Positions 1 through 44,142 of a stretch of 64,000 nt of DNA are shown here, piece by piece. The position numbers and the translations under genes are program-made. This stretch comes from Amblyornis subalaris. Taxonomy: Eukaryota > Chordata > Aves > Passeriformes > Ptilonorhynchidae. Location of the stretch: contig JACAXG010000018.1 of the NCBI GenBank assembly GCA_018881555.1, positions 8,183,634 to 8,247,633 on the forward strand, read 5' to 3'. The notes beneath the pieces were generated by a model. The model had not been told where the DNA came from. It saw only the letters and a program-made list of their open reading frames with translations, and did not search any database. Position 1 is the stretch's first letter; each line of letters starts with the position of its first letter.

Positions 1-3000
1 TTTTTTGGGTTTTTTCCTTGCTTACTGTAACTGTTACATAAGCATGTACTGCAATAATGCAAGTGATCCTTTCCTTTCCTTTTTGGTTACTCATTTCTCC
101 TGATCTGGTCTGATTTTGATGCTCACTTATCTATATGTGGCTACTTTTACACAGACACCTATTTAGGCATAGACTCAGTGTTACTTTCCTTACTGCAAAT
201 ATAATTTAGTCTCCTGGCATAGGAATTAGGTATTTAGATAAACATCAAGGTATTTAGATAAACAATCAATATTGGTGTATTTCCAACACACCTATATCCC
301 AGCTGCTGGTTTTTTGCATTTACAATTTTGTGTTGATTATGCAGGAATTGTTCCTGTCACTGACATCTTAGAAGACAACATAGGAAATTGTTCCACACTC
401 AGATTGCCTTTGACATTTTTTGTTTTCTTACCCCTGGGCTTGTTCTTAAAAAATCCAGCCTTTTCTTTTATGTTTGTTCTCCTCCTACATCCCAGTCTTT
501 TAATGCAGTTTACGTGTTTATGGGAGGAAGGAGAGGGTGTATGAATGGAATTCCTCAGCCAAAGCTTATTCAGCTTGTTTTGTATCTTTGTGCTTTCATC
601 TAGGATAAGGGTCAACAGCCAGTGTTAAATGTTGTAGTCCATTAGTCAATGGGGACAGCTTACCTAGACAAGAATGTGCTATAAATCAATTCTCTTCACA
701 GATAATCCAAGTTTCACATGTGTTTTTTAAAGACCATCTATGCTTTTCCAGTAGGTCAAATGGAAATACAAAATTACCAGCAAAGGGTATGTTTATAATA
801 TATAATCAGTATACCAGGACTAATTCCCATATATTATATTTAAGTCTGTCCTCATGCCTATTTATTGGGATGCAATGCTCTTCACTGTATGGACAGGGAA
901 GCAGCACCGTGCAGTCAGTGGTCAGTCACCCACATAAGGGTGCCCCCCACATTCGGGGCTGTCCTGCTACTACCATACTGTGCAATTCAGACATGAACAA
1001 ACTTTTCAGCATAGTTGCAAATCTTCCATAACTGGTTTGAATTGTTTCCTTCATAAACCTTGTAGNTGTTAACTACTCAGAACTGCTCAACACCTTTTTA
1101 AATTTTTTTTTAGCTTATCTTTACCTGTCTGATCCTCCCTTCTTTCCATAGCGCTTTGATAGATTGCATGTAGCAACTTCTCTCCCCGTCACTTGCTGTA
1201 ACACACAAATCCATTTACTTGGTGTAAATTGCATTCGTTTTAGATAATTTGGCACCTATTTTGTAAATAACCACTCTGAAATTCTTTGTTGTCCCTAATA
1301 TATTTGCTAGAGATGATTCTGGGCTGAACCAAGGGAGAAAGGCAGTGTAAGTGATGGCCATTTTTCTCTTACACATGACCTGTGTTGTTCATATGGCTGG
1401 ACTTCTATCAAACGTGTATAAACAAAGTATATAGAGCACTTCAGCTCTACAACTGTGACTTATTATTTCCTTATTTCCATCCTGACCACTTAGCATGGGG
1501 TGCAGAAACCATAAACTTCGGCAATCATGTTTCAATTTATGAAAAGTAATTCTTGATACAGCAACTCTTTTTCCCTTCCCTCCTCGCTTTCCTTGTGGAT
1601 GTAGTAGAGTTGTGTAGCTGCTTTGCTTAACTAACCATTCTCCTTCTCTCTGTGAATTGGTTGATTCTCTAGGTTGTTGAATAATAGCCCCTGCATGTCA
1701 TAAGAGGTGAAGGATAATAATGTAATTATTATTATTTTAGCCTTAAGGACTGCCAGTTTATTGCGAGGAGTTGCTTAATATACTTTAAGTATACTTAGGT
1801 AGAACTTCTGATGTAATTGGTAACAATAAANAAAGACTGAACAAATAACTGCTGGCATCAAGAAATATATTGCAGCCTCAGCAATTGCCTTCTGAAATAC
1901 AGATGTGAAATCATGTTTCTTGCAGAACTCTTCAAATTAGTTGTTAGAGTTGAGAACACGGGCTTTGGAGAGGAAAAAGGAGAGAGCCCGAGTGCTAACA
2001 CTTAACTCTGACCTGTATGTACACAGTTTAAACCACTGCTGCTCTAAGAACTCCTGGATTGCAACACATGGGTTGCAATCACACCACCACTGAAAAACCC
2101 ATGCGATTAATATTTCACTAGGGGCTTCAGTTTTGCTACCTGTGACATTCGTAGTAAAACACACCTTGCACGGGTAGCTAACTACAAGCAAGATTTGCCT
2201 TATGCATGTCGAAATAGTTTTTGGTGAGCATCTAACTCTGCATGCCATTTGGTACCTAACCTAACACCATNCCTATGTTGTGACATTTGCCTGCTTGCCT
2301 TCAAGGGCTGCACTTGACTTTCTGCAATGCTTCTGGGCTTACCATCTAAACCTGCCCTAGTTTTAACAGAGATGCAGAGTTTTCTTTTATTAGGTGATAA
2401 AAGTAAAGAGTGCTCTTGAAATATCCATATCTTTGTGTTAAGGCATTTGATATAATCAAATTTAGCTGCGCAAGTTTTTGCAACCCAAAGCAGACTCAAA
2501 AATAATGGGGACCATTTACAATGGATATCAAAAGCACATAATCTAACCCCAGTGAGTACAACAGTTTAGTATGTAAAAGTCAAGCTCCTTTGTAACACAT
2601 CAAAATACCTATCTACACATAAAGAACAAAATATGTATCTACAACTGTACTAAGAACAAAGAGTATTCTTTGCACAGTTCTTGATCAAATAAATGAGAAA
2701 CTCAGTAACGTGGCACATAATTTACTTTCTCAGCAGGAGGGGGAGGAGCTTCAACATCTTCATTTTTATCCCATGACTTCTCAATGGAACTGCTGCCTCA
2801 AAGCATCAACTCTTCTCTCAACTCTTTTGAATTTTCAATTTTCTGCAAGTGAAACATGCCCCAATGATACGTGTGTATAGACATTTACATATAAATATAA
2901 AAGTCTCTCTTGAAGGTCAGAGCTTTTTTTCCTTTTAAATAATTCCTTTCTTACTGAAACCTCCTATGTCTTGCTTGAAAAACAAAACAAAAACTATTCC

Positions 3001-3182
3001 AGGTTTGCCCTGTGACAAGACTGTATTCCTCAAAGAAAGTGAGATCTGATTGTCCCATTTGAAGCTAAGAAAACAGACATGTAAATAACGGTCTTGAGAG
3101 TTTGCAACAGCAAGATACTATTTCATCTGACAGGTGCTTTAAAAGAAATTCCTCCACAGACAGGCTGAATTAGAAAAATATT
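1..3182. other. Intergenic, downstream of SEL1L3
   Basis: AT-rich sequence with frequent stops on both strands. Apart from the duplication at 228-268 I see no exon, RNA gene or interspersed repeat. By human gene order SLC34A2 should lie further left, tail to tail with SEL1L3, but none of its coding sequence is present. Confidence 0.6.
228..268. repeat. 20-base tandem duplication
   Basis: AGGTATTTAGATAAACATCA is immediately repeated with one inserted A near its end. Intergenic. Confidence 0.85.
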
Positions 3183-3188
3183 TTTATT
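3183..3188 (-). promoter_or_regulatory. Candidate poly(A) signal for SEL1L3
   Basis: AATAAA on the minus strand about 1.1 kb after the SEL1L3 stop, followed by T-rich and GT-rich sequence. A competing tandem signal lies at 3550-3559. Confidence 0.35.
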
Positions 3189-4284
3189 TACAAGAGTAAA
3201 TAATGTAGTGCAAGGCAAGTGGATTTAACCCTCAATAATGCATAGATTGATGCAATTTATAATCTGTGATCTACATCATTTTGCAGAGGTGATTGCACAC
3301 CTGCTGTAAAGGTTAGACATTTCCTATAGCCACTTTACAGACAGCTTTAAATCAGACAGAAGGTATTTGCACTCCATACATGTTATCCATATATCCCATC
3401 CACCGTTTATCAAATAAACTGTCACTTAAATAGGTGTCTTTTACAGTTACTGTAGAACACAAAATAAATCCTTGCCAGTGTTATCTGCAGAAGAATCCAA
3501 AAAAAAATCTTTGTTCACTTTGTGTCACCTTATCACACTTAAATATTCTTTTATTTATTCATTAGAGGAGCTCCTTTCTCTAATCAGTGGCTCTTGGCAA
3601 GGAGGGAAACATTTTTTTGTGTCCACCAGGGAACTGCAGATGCTTGTAAAACTTTGACTAAGCTTAGCCAGCAGAACTAATATGTTATGACCACATTGCA
3701 AATAGTCCTGGTGTGTTTTCTTTCAAAACAAAACTTTTCACATCAAAAAATTAGGATGGAATATAAAATGCCAAAAAGCAAATTGTTACCACTTCATGTA
3801 CTAAAGTCCTGGCTAGTTTCCATGGAACTCNGACAGTGTTGGTGACTGGGTTTTGCTTTTATGTAATTTCCATGCTTCAAACTTGGAAAACTTTGGTAAC
3901 TTCACCAATAAATAAGCTCAAATGCAGTAAAAGCAATTTAATAAGAGATTAGATGTATAAGTAAAACTTTACCAAAACTTGTGGGATGTTTGCTTATTTT
4001 TCAATTAGGCAAAGACTTTGCAGGTTTCCTTCCAGGTCCTTCCATGACATACAGTATGATCATGTGTTGGGTATAGTGAGATAATCTGCATTATCTGTTT
4101 GGAGTTAAATAAATTATAGGGACGGTTTTCCTGTATAGTGGAGAAGTCAGATCAGTGAACTTCACTACAACTTCAGGTGTTTGACTGCATTATTAATGCC
4201 ATGTACAGGGTTGGTTGCCAGTTCTTAGATTTGTAGTTCATATCCCGTCTTCCCAGTGGATGTCAACCTTAAGAAAACTACACT
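3183..4284 (-). other. SEL1L3: SEL1L3 3' untranslated region (end approximate)
   Basis: This is noncoding sequence directly downstream of the SEL1L3 stop. On the minus strand AATAAATAAA occurs at 3559-3550 and AATAAA at 3188-3183. The latter is followed by a T-rich stretch and a TGTCTGTGG-like downstream element, so it is my preferred end. The true end needs transcript data. Confidence 0.4.
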
Positions 4285-37239
<32,955 letters not shown>

Positions 37240-37324
37240 GCTGCTGCCGCGGCGGTGCCCAACGCGGCCGGCCCGGCGACAAGGATGCGGCAGATCCGGC
37301 TTCCTGGAGGAGGGGCCGCCGCCC

Positions 37325-37359
37325 GGGCAGGGCAGGGCAGGGCAGGGCAGGGCAGGGCT
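37325..37359. repeat. (GGGCA)n simple repeat in the shared promoter
   Basis: Six perfect GGGCA copies followed by one GGGCT, about 86 bases upstream of the SEL1L3 ATG. The unit is probably length-polymorphic and may lie in the SEL1L3 5' untranslated region. Confidence 0.9.
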
Positions 37360-37773
37360 GGGCCCCGCTCCGCCGCCGCAGGTGCGGAGGGGCTGGGCCG
37401 GGAGATGCCGAGCTCCGGCCGTGCTGCGCAGCTCCTTGGAGGCTTCGCGCAGCTCCGTACAGCAGGCGCCGGGCGGCGTCCCGGGAGCGGCGCGCCCGGG
37501 AGGCACCCCGCGCGGGGCCGCGCCCGCCCGCTCTCCTGGCGGCTCCGCGGCGGCTCCCGCCCTCTCGCCTCGGCCCTGCGCTACCAGCGCAGTCCCGACC
37601 CGGGACAGCTCCCGCTGTCGGGCGGGGCGGCGGGACTGGGGCTCACCATCTCGGGCTGCTCGGGCCGGGGTGACAGCGCGGCGGGCCCGGCCCCCTGGCC
37701 GCACTGCGCCCCGCCGGCCGCGCGGGGGCGCCGCTCCCGCCGGGCCGGGCCGTCCCAGGCCGCTCCCGCGTGT

Positions 37774-37781
37774 CCCGGAAG
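37774..37781 (+). promoter_or_regulatory. ETS/GABPA-type motif upstream of SMIM20
   Basis: CCCGGAAG lies 37 bases before the SMIM20 ATG. A reverse-orientation ACTTCCGG occurs inside the first exon at 37894-37901. GGAA-core sites of this form bind GABP (NRF-2), which drives many nuclear genes for mitochondrial respiratory proteins. That fits SMIM20's role, but binding is inference. Confidence 0.45.
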
Positions 37782-37817
37782 GGCCCGCGCTGGCTCTGCG
37801 CCGTGTCCGCTGGGGCG

Positions 37818-37926
37818 ATGGCGGGGCTGTCCCGCACGCTCGGCATCTTCGGCGCCTTCGTGGCCGTAGTGGGAGCCGCCTTTTACCCCATTTACTTCCG
37901 GCCGCTGCTGCTGCCGGAGGAGTACA
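37818..37926 (+). CDS. SMIM20: SMIM20 coding exon 1
   Basis: Residues 1-36 plus one base (109 bases, phase 1 out). The donor is TACA|GTGAGT. It encodes the N-terminus, the transmembrane helix and the invariant FYPIYFRPL...EEY motif. The exon lies inside the CpG island. Confidence 0.97.
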
Positions 37927-40900
37927 GTGAGTCCGTGCGCGGGGGGAGCTGGCTGGGCCCGGCCATGGCGCGGTCTGTGCCCGGGCTTGGGGGAATGGTG
38001 GGGCTGCCCCTCGGTGAGTGACTCCCGAGGGGCTTTCTGCTCGCCTAGGAGATACTTAAAAACCGAAATAATACAACTCGCTGTACTCTTATTTCAAGTT
38101 ATTGGCTAGCACGTGGTTAAGAACACCCTTCAGCTGTTCTCTAGAGGTTTGAGATGCAGTTGAAGAAGTTGAGATCAAAGGGATGGAGCACCTCTCCTGT
38201 GAATAAAGGCTGAGAGAGTTGGGGTTGTTCAGCCTGGAGAAGAGAAGGCTCTGGGAAAACCTTATAGAATACTTGAAAAGAGCTTATGAGAAAGCTGGGG
38301 ACACCCTTTTTAGTAGGGCCTGTTGCANTAGGACTAGGGATGATGTTTTTAAACTGAAAAAGAGTAAATTCAGAGTAAATAGAAGCAATACGTTTTTTTA
38401 TGATGAGGGTGGTGAACCATTGAAACCGGTTGCCCAGAGGGGTGGTGGGTGTCACATCCCTGAAAACATTCAAGGTCAGGTTGGACAGGGCTCTGAGCAA
38501 CCTGATTTAGCTGAAGATGTCCCTGCTTAGTGCAGGAGAGGTGGACTAGATCTTTAAAGGTCCCTTGCAACCCAGAGTATTCAATGATTCTATGAGCTGT
38601 TCGAGTGTTGTTTTCCAGCTGCAATTGAAAATCTATTTTAAAACTTGGCAACAGCTTCTTTACCAGTTGTGATGATTTGCTAGATCTGGTCTCAGTCTGC
38701 AGAGTCTCTGAAACTGACTTCTGAGGAAAATCCCACTTTCCTGCTAGAAACACCTGCCAGGAAAAGCTGCAAAAGCCCGCGGCTGATTCTATCCACTCTA
38801 TCCAGGGAGCCCTCAAAGGCACCTGCAGCTCCAGGTGCGAAGCCTCAGCTGCTCCAGGCGGGTGTTCCATAGGGAGAGCACCCATTATTCCTCAACTTCT
38901 GTGGAATACCACCAAAGGAGATGGGNAAAAGTTCTGGTGCAACCAGCCACGCCTCCTCGCTTTAATTTTTATGAAACCAAGCAAACTGATAACATGAAAA
39001 TACACGAGGTTAATCTGCCAAGACAACTGAAGATTTCTAGGAAGGAAAAAAAAACCAAGAAAAGGATAACAAATTTACTGATCTTATTGGAGGGGCTTTG
39101 ACCTTGCATCAAAGCTGAAGTAAAATTTAACTTGCAAGCAAATGTTTCCTAGCAGTTTAGGGATTTTTTGAGTCTCTATTTAGGAGATGAGTGATGCACA
39201 GTAAGTGTGCAGATTTGTGATTTGATACCTGATTCTAAACTTTACTTACTGCCTACTGCTCAGCCTCTCCTCTGATCTCGCCTTTATTCATTTCCTATGA
39301 GCTTTTCTTGATGCTCATCACTTGCAGTATGAGAGGCACAAGCATTTGTTGTCACAATGCTTTAGGCAAGGTTTTGGACTTTCACAGTTTTGGTACTTGA
39401 GCCAAAGTNTTTAACCTTTGGGGTATAAAGGATCTTTCAGAGTACAGCCTAGTAAGCTGTATGACAACTTCTATAGAAGCTCCCACCCTCTGTTGGCTTG
39501 AGCTGTGGGTGAATATTCAGTATTTCTGTGTTTTGGGATGCTGTATCCAAAAGTTGGACATGTTGATTAGCATCACATAGTAATCATGCAAAAGGCAAGA
39601 ATTGACCTTGAATTTTAGTTACCTGGAGTGACATTGAACTATGTAAACATGAAATGCTCTCTTTTCTTTCTTCACTCCCATTTTGCTTGTGTATCTCCCA
39701 GATTCTACACAAGTGAAGTACATTAACATTCAGGAAGAAGACTGCAGAATTCTCACACATCTTGAGAGAAGTTCCTAGCAGTTTAACAAATAAAATGAAA
39801 ACTATTTGGAAAAACTGTATGTAATCAAATTGTTGATACGAACCTTATATTGTGCACAGAGGAGTTGGACTTAATTTCATACAGAAATGTTATAATTTGT
39901 AGGGTTTTAGTACCTCAGTTTGTGTCCTTGCTGTTTGTAATATTTTCCTGTCTGTATCTAGCTTTAAAAAAGACTGTTTCCTCATATGAAACACATAGTT
40001 TAGTGGCAATGATGAAACTGTGAGGCCTTTAGCACAGGCCTTTTCCACATGAATTAACTAAAACAGTGGTTTGACAGCTGCTGTTTGTGGCATTTTCACA
40101 GATTTCCCGATTTTCTGAATTGTGTGACTTGGCTCCTTCCCCATCCTGTGAAATGGCTCTCCTCTTATCAAGACTGACTCTTCCTCGTGGTACTTTTTTT
40201 TGGCTTACCTGTCTTCTAAGTTGTTTGCAGGCCCAACAGCAGTCTCTCTATTGACTGTTCCGTGTACTATCTGTGTATTTATCATCTCTTACTTCTTTGC
40301 ACTGGTTTCTTTGCCTGACCAGTTAACAGCTCTTGCTGTTCAACCCAAGTGTATTCCCTCCCAGACCTCTCAGACTGATTCCTGTTTTGGTCCCTGCCTC
40401 TCCTAATCTTAGTTTCCACTCAAATATCTTTCTCCTCCATGTCCTACAGGAAGTCTCATTCCTTTCCCTAATCAATTNTGTCCTCCCTGTCTGGGTTTTG
40501 TATCTTTTCCTTTGAAATTAGACAGTTCCCTGAGATTTTGTCTGCTAAAAAGGATGGAATGGAATTGCCATTTTCACTGAACAGAACTGGAGAAGCTGGA
40601 TCTGCCTCTAGTGCCTGCCTCCTTGCAAGGAGTCAATTACTGTGCTAGTCTCTTCCTGCTAGTCTCCAGTAGCGTTAGGCTTGTACCTAGACAGCCTGAT
40701 AACATGTGCCAGTGCATTCCCAGTGGGATAGAATGCTGAAAAATTTCATTGTTAAGGTGAGCTTAGTTCTGAACTTCCTCTGAGAATGCGCACCCTACAA
40801 TTTTTCAGAGGCTTCAGAAGTTCAGTGGTGTAGGCAAAAGGTTAATCCACCTGAGCTTTGACTTCCTGCTTCAAAGTACCAATGTGGTGGTGAAGTGCGT

Positions 40901-42862
40901 AAGGGAAGTGTAAGAAAAGACGGGGCATTTAGTAAGGGAAAATAGTGTAGTTTTCTTCATTTCTCTTCTTGAAAGTAGTTGAGTCTTTCAAAGAAAAAGG
41001 AAAAGCCTGAGACAGGCCAAGATACTGAATTTCACAAAGTTTACCAGCACTAATTTTGTAGGTGCTGTCATGAAATCTATTTGCAAGATCTTCCAGGGCC
41101 TGAAAATGCGAATTGCTCATTCTGGAAAGAAAAATTCTTTTGTCTAGTTTTCTGTTGAGCCCACGAATGATATCTCCTAAAAGTACTAGTCATTCCTTAA
41201 GTGTTGGGATCATGGTGGTATTTTGGCGTCTTTTATTAAACAGTAGGCATTGTTTTAAGATGATTGTCTTATTGTTTGTAGTCTCTCAAAACAGACTAGC
41301 TGTTAGTTTCTCGGTGAAGTAGGAATACTACATTCACATTGTGTAGGTGAATACTCAGCAGAATTTTACTGTGTACCATCTAGAATTAATAAAATTTTCG
41401 AGATTCTTTTATTGAATGCAATCAAGATGTCTACTAGTTTCTTCTTTTTAGTAGTGTCCTTTCTGTTCTGTTTTCCAGAGAAAGAACAGTCAATAAATCG
41501 AGCTGGTATTGTTCAAGAGGATATTCAGCCCGCAGGTACACTTGATTCATGTGTTTGCATTGATTGTTTTAAAGACCCTCTTGAAGTAAGGCCTGAATAT
41601 TTATATGGATTTAAATAATACAGTGAATAATACATGCAGAGAAAACATATTTAATAAGCTTGCAGTGAAATGATTTTTTCAGACTAATTCTTCACTGAAA
41701 AATTATGGTTTTAATGAAACTTATCTTAAATTGACTTAGCCGGCCAAGTAAGTTGCAGAGTTTCTGTTGTCTTCACACTTTCTCAGTGTGCCGGCCCCCA
41801 CTTCTGAACCAGCTCAGAGCAAAGAAGAGCCATGGATAGGCTTAGCTGTAAAGAACANTGTTGCACCCCGGTTTTGTGGAATGCTGAACTCTGCTGAAAC
41901 ACGGTTCATGAGCACTTTGACAGTGCCTTCCAGCCTCATGGGTGGATGGGCCATGCAGAAATCCACTACATGTAAAGGAACATTTGGAATACAGTGCTAA
42001 TAGCATTTTGATCCCTGCTATTGCCAGTGGAAGGCTTAGAAAAGCATATGAGGGGAATAAAATTCAAGTATGGCAGAGTATCCTTGATAGTTCATTGTTT
42101 CGTAATGGTAAATGGAATGGCTGTTCATTATGCAAGGTTGGCACTTCTCGATTAAAGATGTGTGAGTGCCTGTCTTGATGAAACAGGTAATATCTGAATA
42201 TGTTAAAGGCTAATGTATTTCTATTTTTGAAAAAGCCCAACATCAGCAGCAGGGGAAAATCAAATAGGATTAAAGCCATGTCCTTATTACATGTGTCAGT
42301 TAAATCATTAGTGCAGGTCTTGCTTTCCAGGGAAGTGGTGAAATCCTGAAGAGGAGTAGCAAGAGTATTGTGAAATAGAGATCTGGTAAACCTGTCTTTT
42401 TTACTAAACATTCAAGAGGACTGGACAGGCTCATTTATCCAAGATGTGGGTACTTGATGGCCAGTTCTCCTCACTGTAACTTTTTCATCTGAATTTAGCT
42501 GTTGATAACTTATGAGATCCATTAGTTGAAAATGAAATCTAGAGAAATTTAAGTGCAAGGTGCAATTCTAGGTGATTGATCCAACAATATTAGAACACCT
42601 TACCTATGACTGTGATAGATTTTTCCATTATCTGAAGCTTATGGTCAAGATGAGGTTGTCTTTCTATATAGTTTTGCAAGTTTAAGCAGAGTTGCGAGTT
42701 CTGTGCAGAAATGGTTGGCTTCTTTCATTGTATAGTACACAAGGCTGGAGTAGCAGACCTATTATTTTTCTTTTCTCCAACTGTCTAATTATCAACTGCT
42801 GGTATTCTCATATTTGATTTTTAGGGTTAAAAGTGTGGTCTGACCCATTTGGAAGAAAGTAA
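37818..42862 (+). CDS. SMIM20: SMIM20 (MITRAC7), phoenixin precursor, complete 3-exon gene
   Basis: Exons 37818-37926, 41479-41535 and 42825-42862 join in phase (204 bases including TAA) to a 67-residue protein, the same length as human SMIM20. It has a short N-terminus, a hydrophobic segment (about 8-24, [19 protein letters not shown]), then a polar C-terminus. In mammals SMIM20 sits in the inner mitochondrial membrane as part of the MITRAC complex, stabilising newly made COX1 during cytochrome c oxidase assembly. Its C-terminus is also the reported source of phoenixin-14 and -20. Here that region reads AGIVQED then [13 protein letters not shown], followed by GRK, the classic amidation and cleavage signal. 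The start is the first in-frame ATG and has a good context (GCGATGG). Confidence 0.97.
38170..38597 (+). mobile_element. CR1 LINE 3' portion in SMIM20 intron 1
   Basis: CR1 signature runs through the block: GGATGGAGCACCTCTCCTGT, TTGTTCAGCCTGGAGAAGAG, GGGCCTGTTGCA, then CATTCAAGGTCAGGTTGGAC. It ends with GGTCCCTTGCAACCCAGAG and TGATTCTATGA. It includes the end of the old reverse transcriptase frame with stops; it lies 250 bases beyond SMIM20 exon 1. Confidence 0.93.
41479..41535 (+). CDS. SMIM20: SMIM20 coding exon 2
   Basis: Residues 37-55 (57 bases, phase 1 in and out). The acceptor is TGTTTTCCAG|AGA and the donor CCGCAG|GTACAC. It encodes [19 protein letters not shown], which contains the Arg preceding phoenixin-20 and the N-terminal half of the peptide. 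Confidence 0.97.
42825..42862 (+). CDS. SMIM20: SMIM20 coding exon 3 (phoenixin C-terminus, GRK, stop)
   Basis: Residues 56-67 and the TAA stop (38 bases, phase 1 in). The acceptor is GATTTTTAG|GGT. It encodes [12 protein letters not shown]: the conserved C-terminus of phoenixin, the Gly amide donor and the dibasic pair. With 12 codons it is too short for most ORF filters. Confidence 0.97.
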
Positions 42863-43210
42863 TGTTGGCGGCTGGGTGTATTGCAAAACTGAGGATGGAT
42901 GGCTTCAGCTGTTTCTTCTTTCACTGAAGTGTGTCTTTGGGTGTCGCTGGAGAAGAATTCTGAATATGCTGTGTGGGTACATGAGGAGCAACAAAGGCTA
43001 CTGGTTGGAATCCCAAGAGATAAAAACATGCAAGTTTTGAGAGAGAACGCTGGTGCATAGCTCACAGACTGTTAGAGAGCTGCATGATTCTTGAGTATAG
43101 AAATGACATATTTATTTCCTTGAGAAGAGGGAAAAGGATTTTTTTCTAATCTGTAGACACTTGTGGAATAAATTATGAATAGAATAAATCACGCAGACTG
43201 CTGCAGTTTC
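42863..43210 (+). other. SMIM20: SMIM20 3' untranslated region with candidate poly(A) signals
   Basis: Noncoding sequence after the stop. Two AATAAA hexamers occur at 43167-43172 and 43183-43188, giving a predicted short 3' UTR of roughly 350 bases. The exact cleavage site is not visible. Confidence 0.6.
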
Positions 43211-43899
43211 CTCCCTAGTTTGAAAGTTACATGGTGAGTGTAAATCTGAACATTAAAATTTTTAAACCAATGTATACTTTTTTCATTTGTTTTGCAAGTG
43301 AGTGTGGGAGGTACCTTGGCCACCTGCCAGGTGTCCCCCTGGCCATTCTTGTTACTCCTGCTTCTCTGCAGGACAGGGGGAGTAAATAGAATGACAAAGC
43401 TCGTGGGTCTGGATAAACACAAGGAGATTGCTTACCAGTTACAGGCAAAACAGACTCAACTTGGAGAAAATTAATGTAGTTAAATAAGTAGCATTATGAC
43501 ACACAACATTTTAAAGACCAGGATCCTATATGTTTTGAAGAATGTATGCACAGAGAGTGTTATTCCAAAAGTTAGCAGATATTTGTCAGTTTTTTGGATA
43601 TCACACAGTTTTATGGGGACAACAGATGAAAGACTCCATGTTTACAGTGTTCTTTTCCAAACTGCCATTCTGTTACTTGCTGTTCCATTTCTACCTGTCT
43701 TTGTCATTACTCTTCCGCTCAGACACTCCTTTCCTCCTCTGAGTTTGCTTTTATTTAGTCCTCTATTATCACTCTAAGCATTAAAATATTTTCTGTTTGC
43801 TTACTGGGAAGATGTGGCCACATTTGATTCCTTTGAGTTCTCAGGTAATTTTGCATGATGGTTGGAGCCAGAATGAGTGTACTCATTCAGTGTAGGGAC

Positions 43900-44142
43900 C
43901 ACAGATTGGTTAGGGTTGGAAGGCACCTTAAAGATCATCTTGTTCCAAACCCCTGCCATGAACTGGGACACCTTCCACTAGACCAGGTTGCTCAGGGCCC
44001 CATCCAACTTGGCCTTGAACACTTCCAGGGATGGACCATCCGCAGCTTCTCGGGGCAACTTTTCCAGTGCCTCACCACCCTCACAGTGAAGAATTTCTTC
44101 CTCATGGCTCATCTAAACCTACCCTCTTTGAGTTTGAAGTTT
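43900..44142 (-). mobile_element. CR1 LINE 3'-end fragment, reverse orientation
   Basis: It reads as reverse-complement CR1: GGTTAGGGTTGGAAGGCACC, AAAGATCATCTTGTTCCAA, CACTAGACCAGGTTGCTCAG, CTTCCAGGGATGGACCATC and AGTGAAGAATTTCTTCCTCA. The chance open frame 43855-44238 is a reading of this repeat, not a gene. Confidence 0.93.

Larger units (their letters stand above)
37927..42824. other. SMIM20 introns 1 and 2
   Basis: Intron 1 is 37927-41478 and intron 2 is 41536-42824. The first 100 bases are CpG-island sequence, then a CR1 copy follows. The rest is unremarkable AT-rich DNA with no recognised exon or RNA gene. Confidence 0.75.

Noticed and set aside
37770..37817. N-terminal extension of SMIM20 upstream of the ATG
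   Set aside because: It would begin at a GTG. The first ATG at 37818 aligns with the human N-terminus and has a good context.
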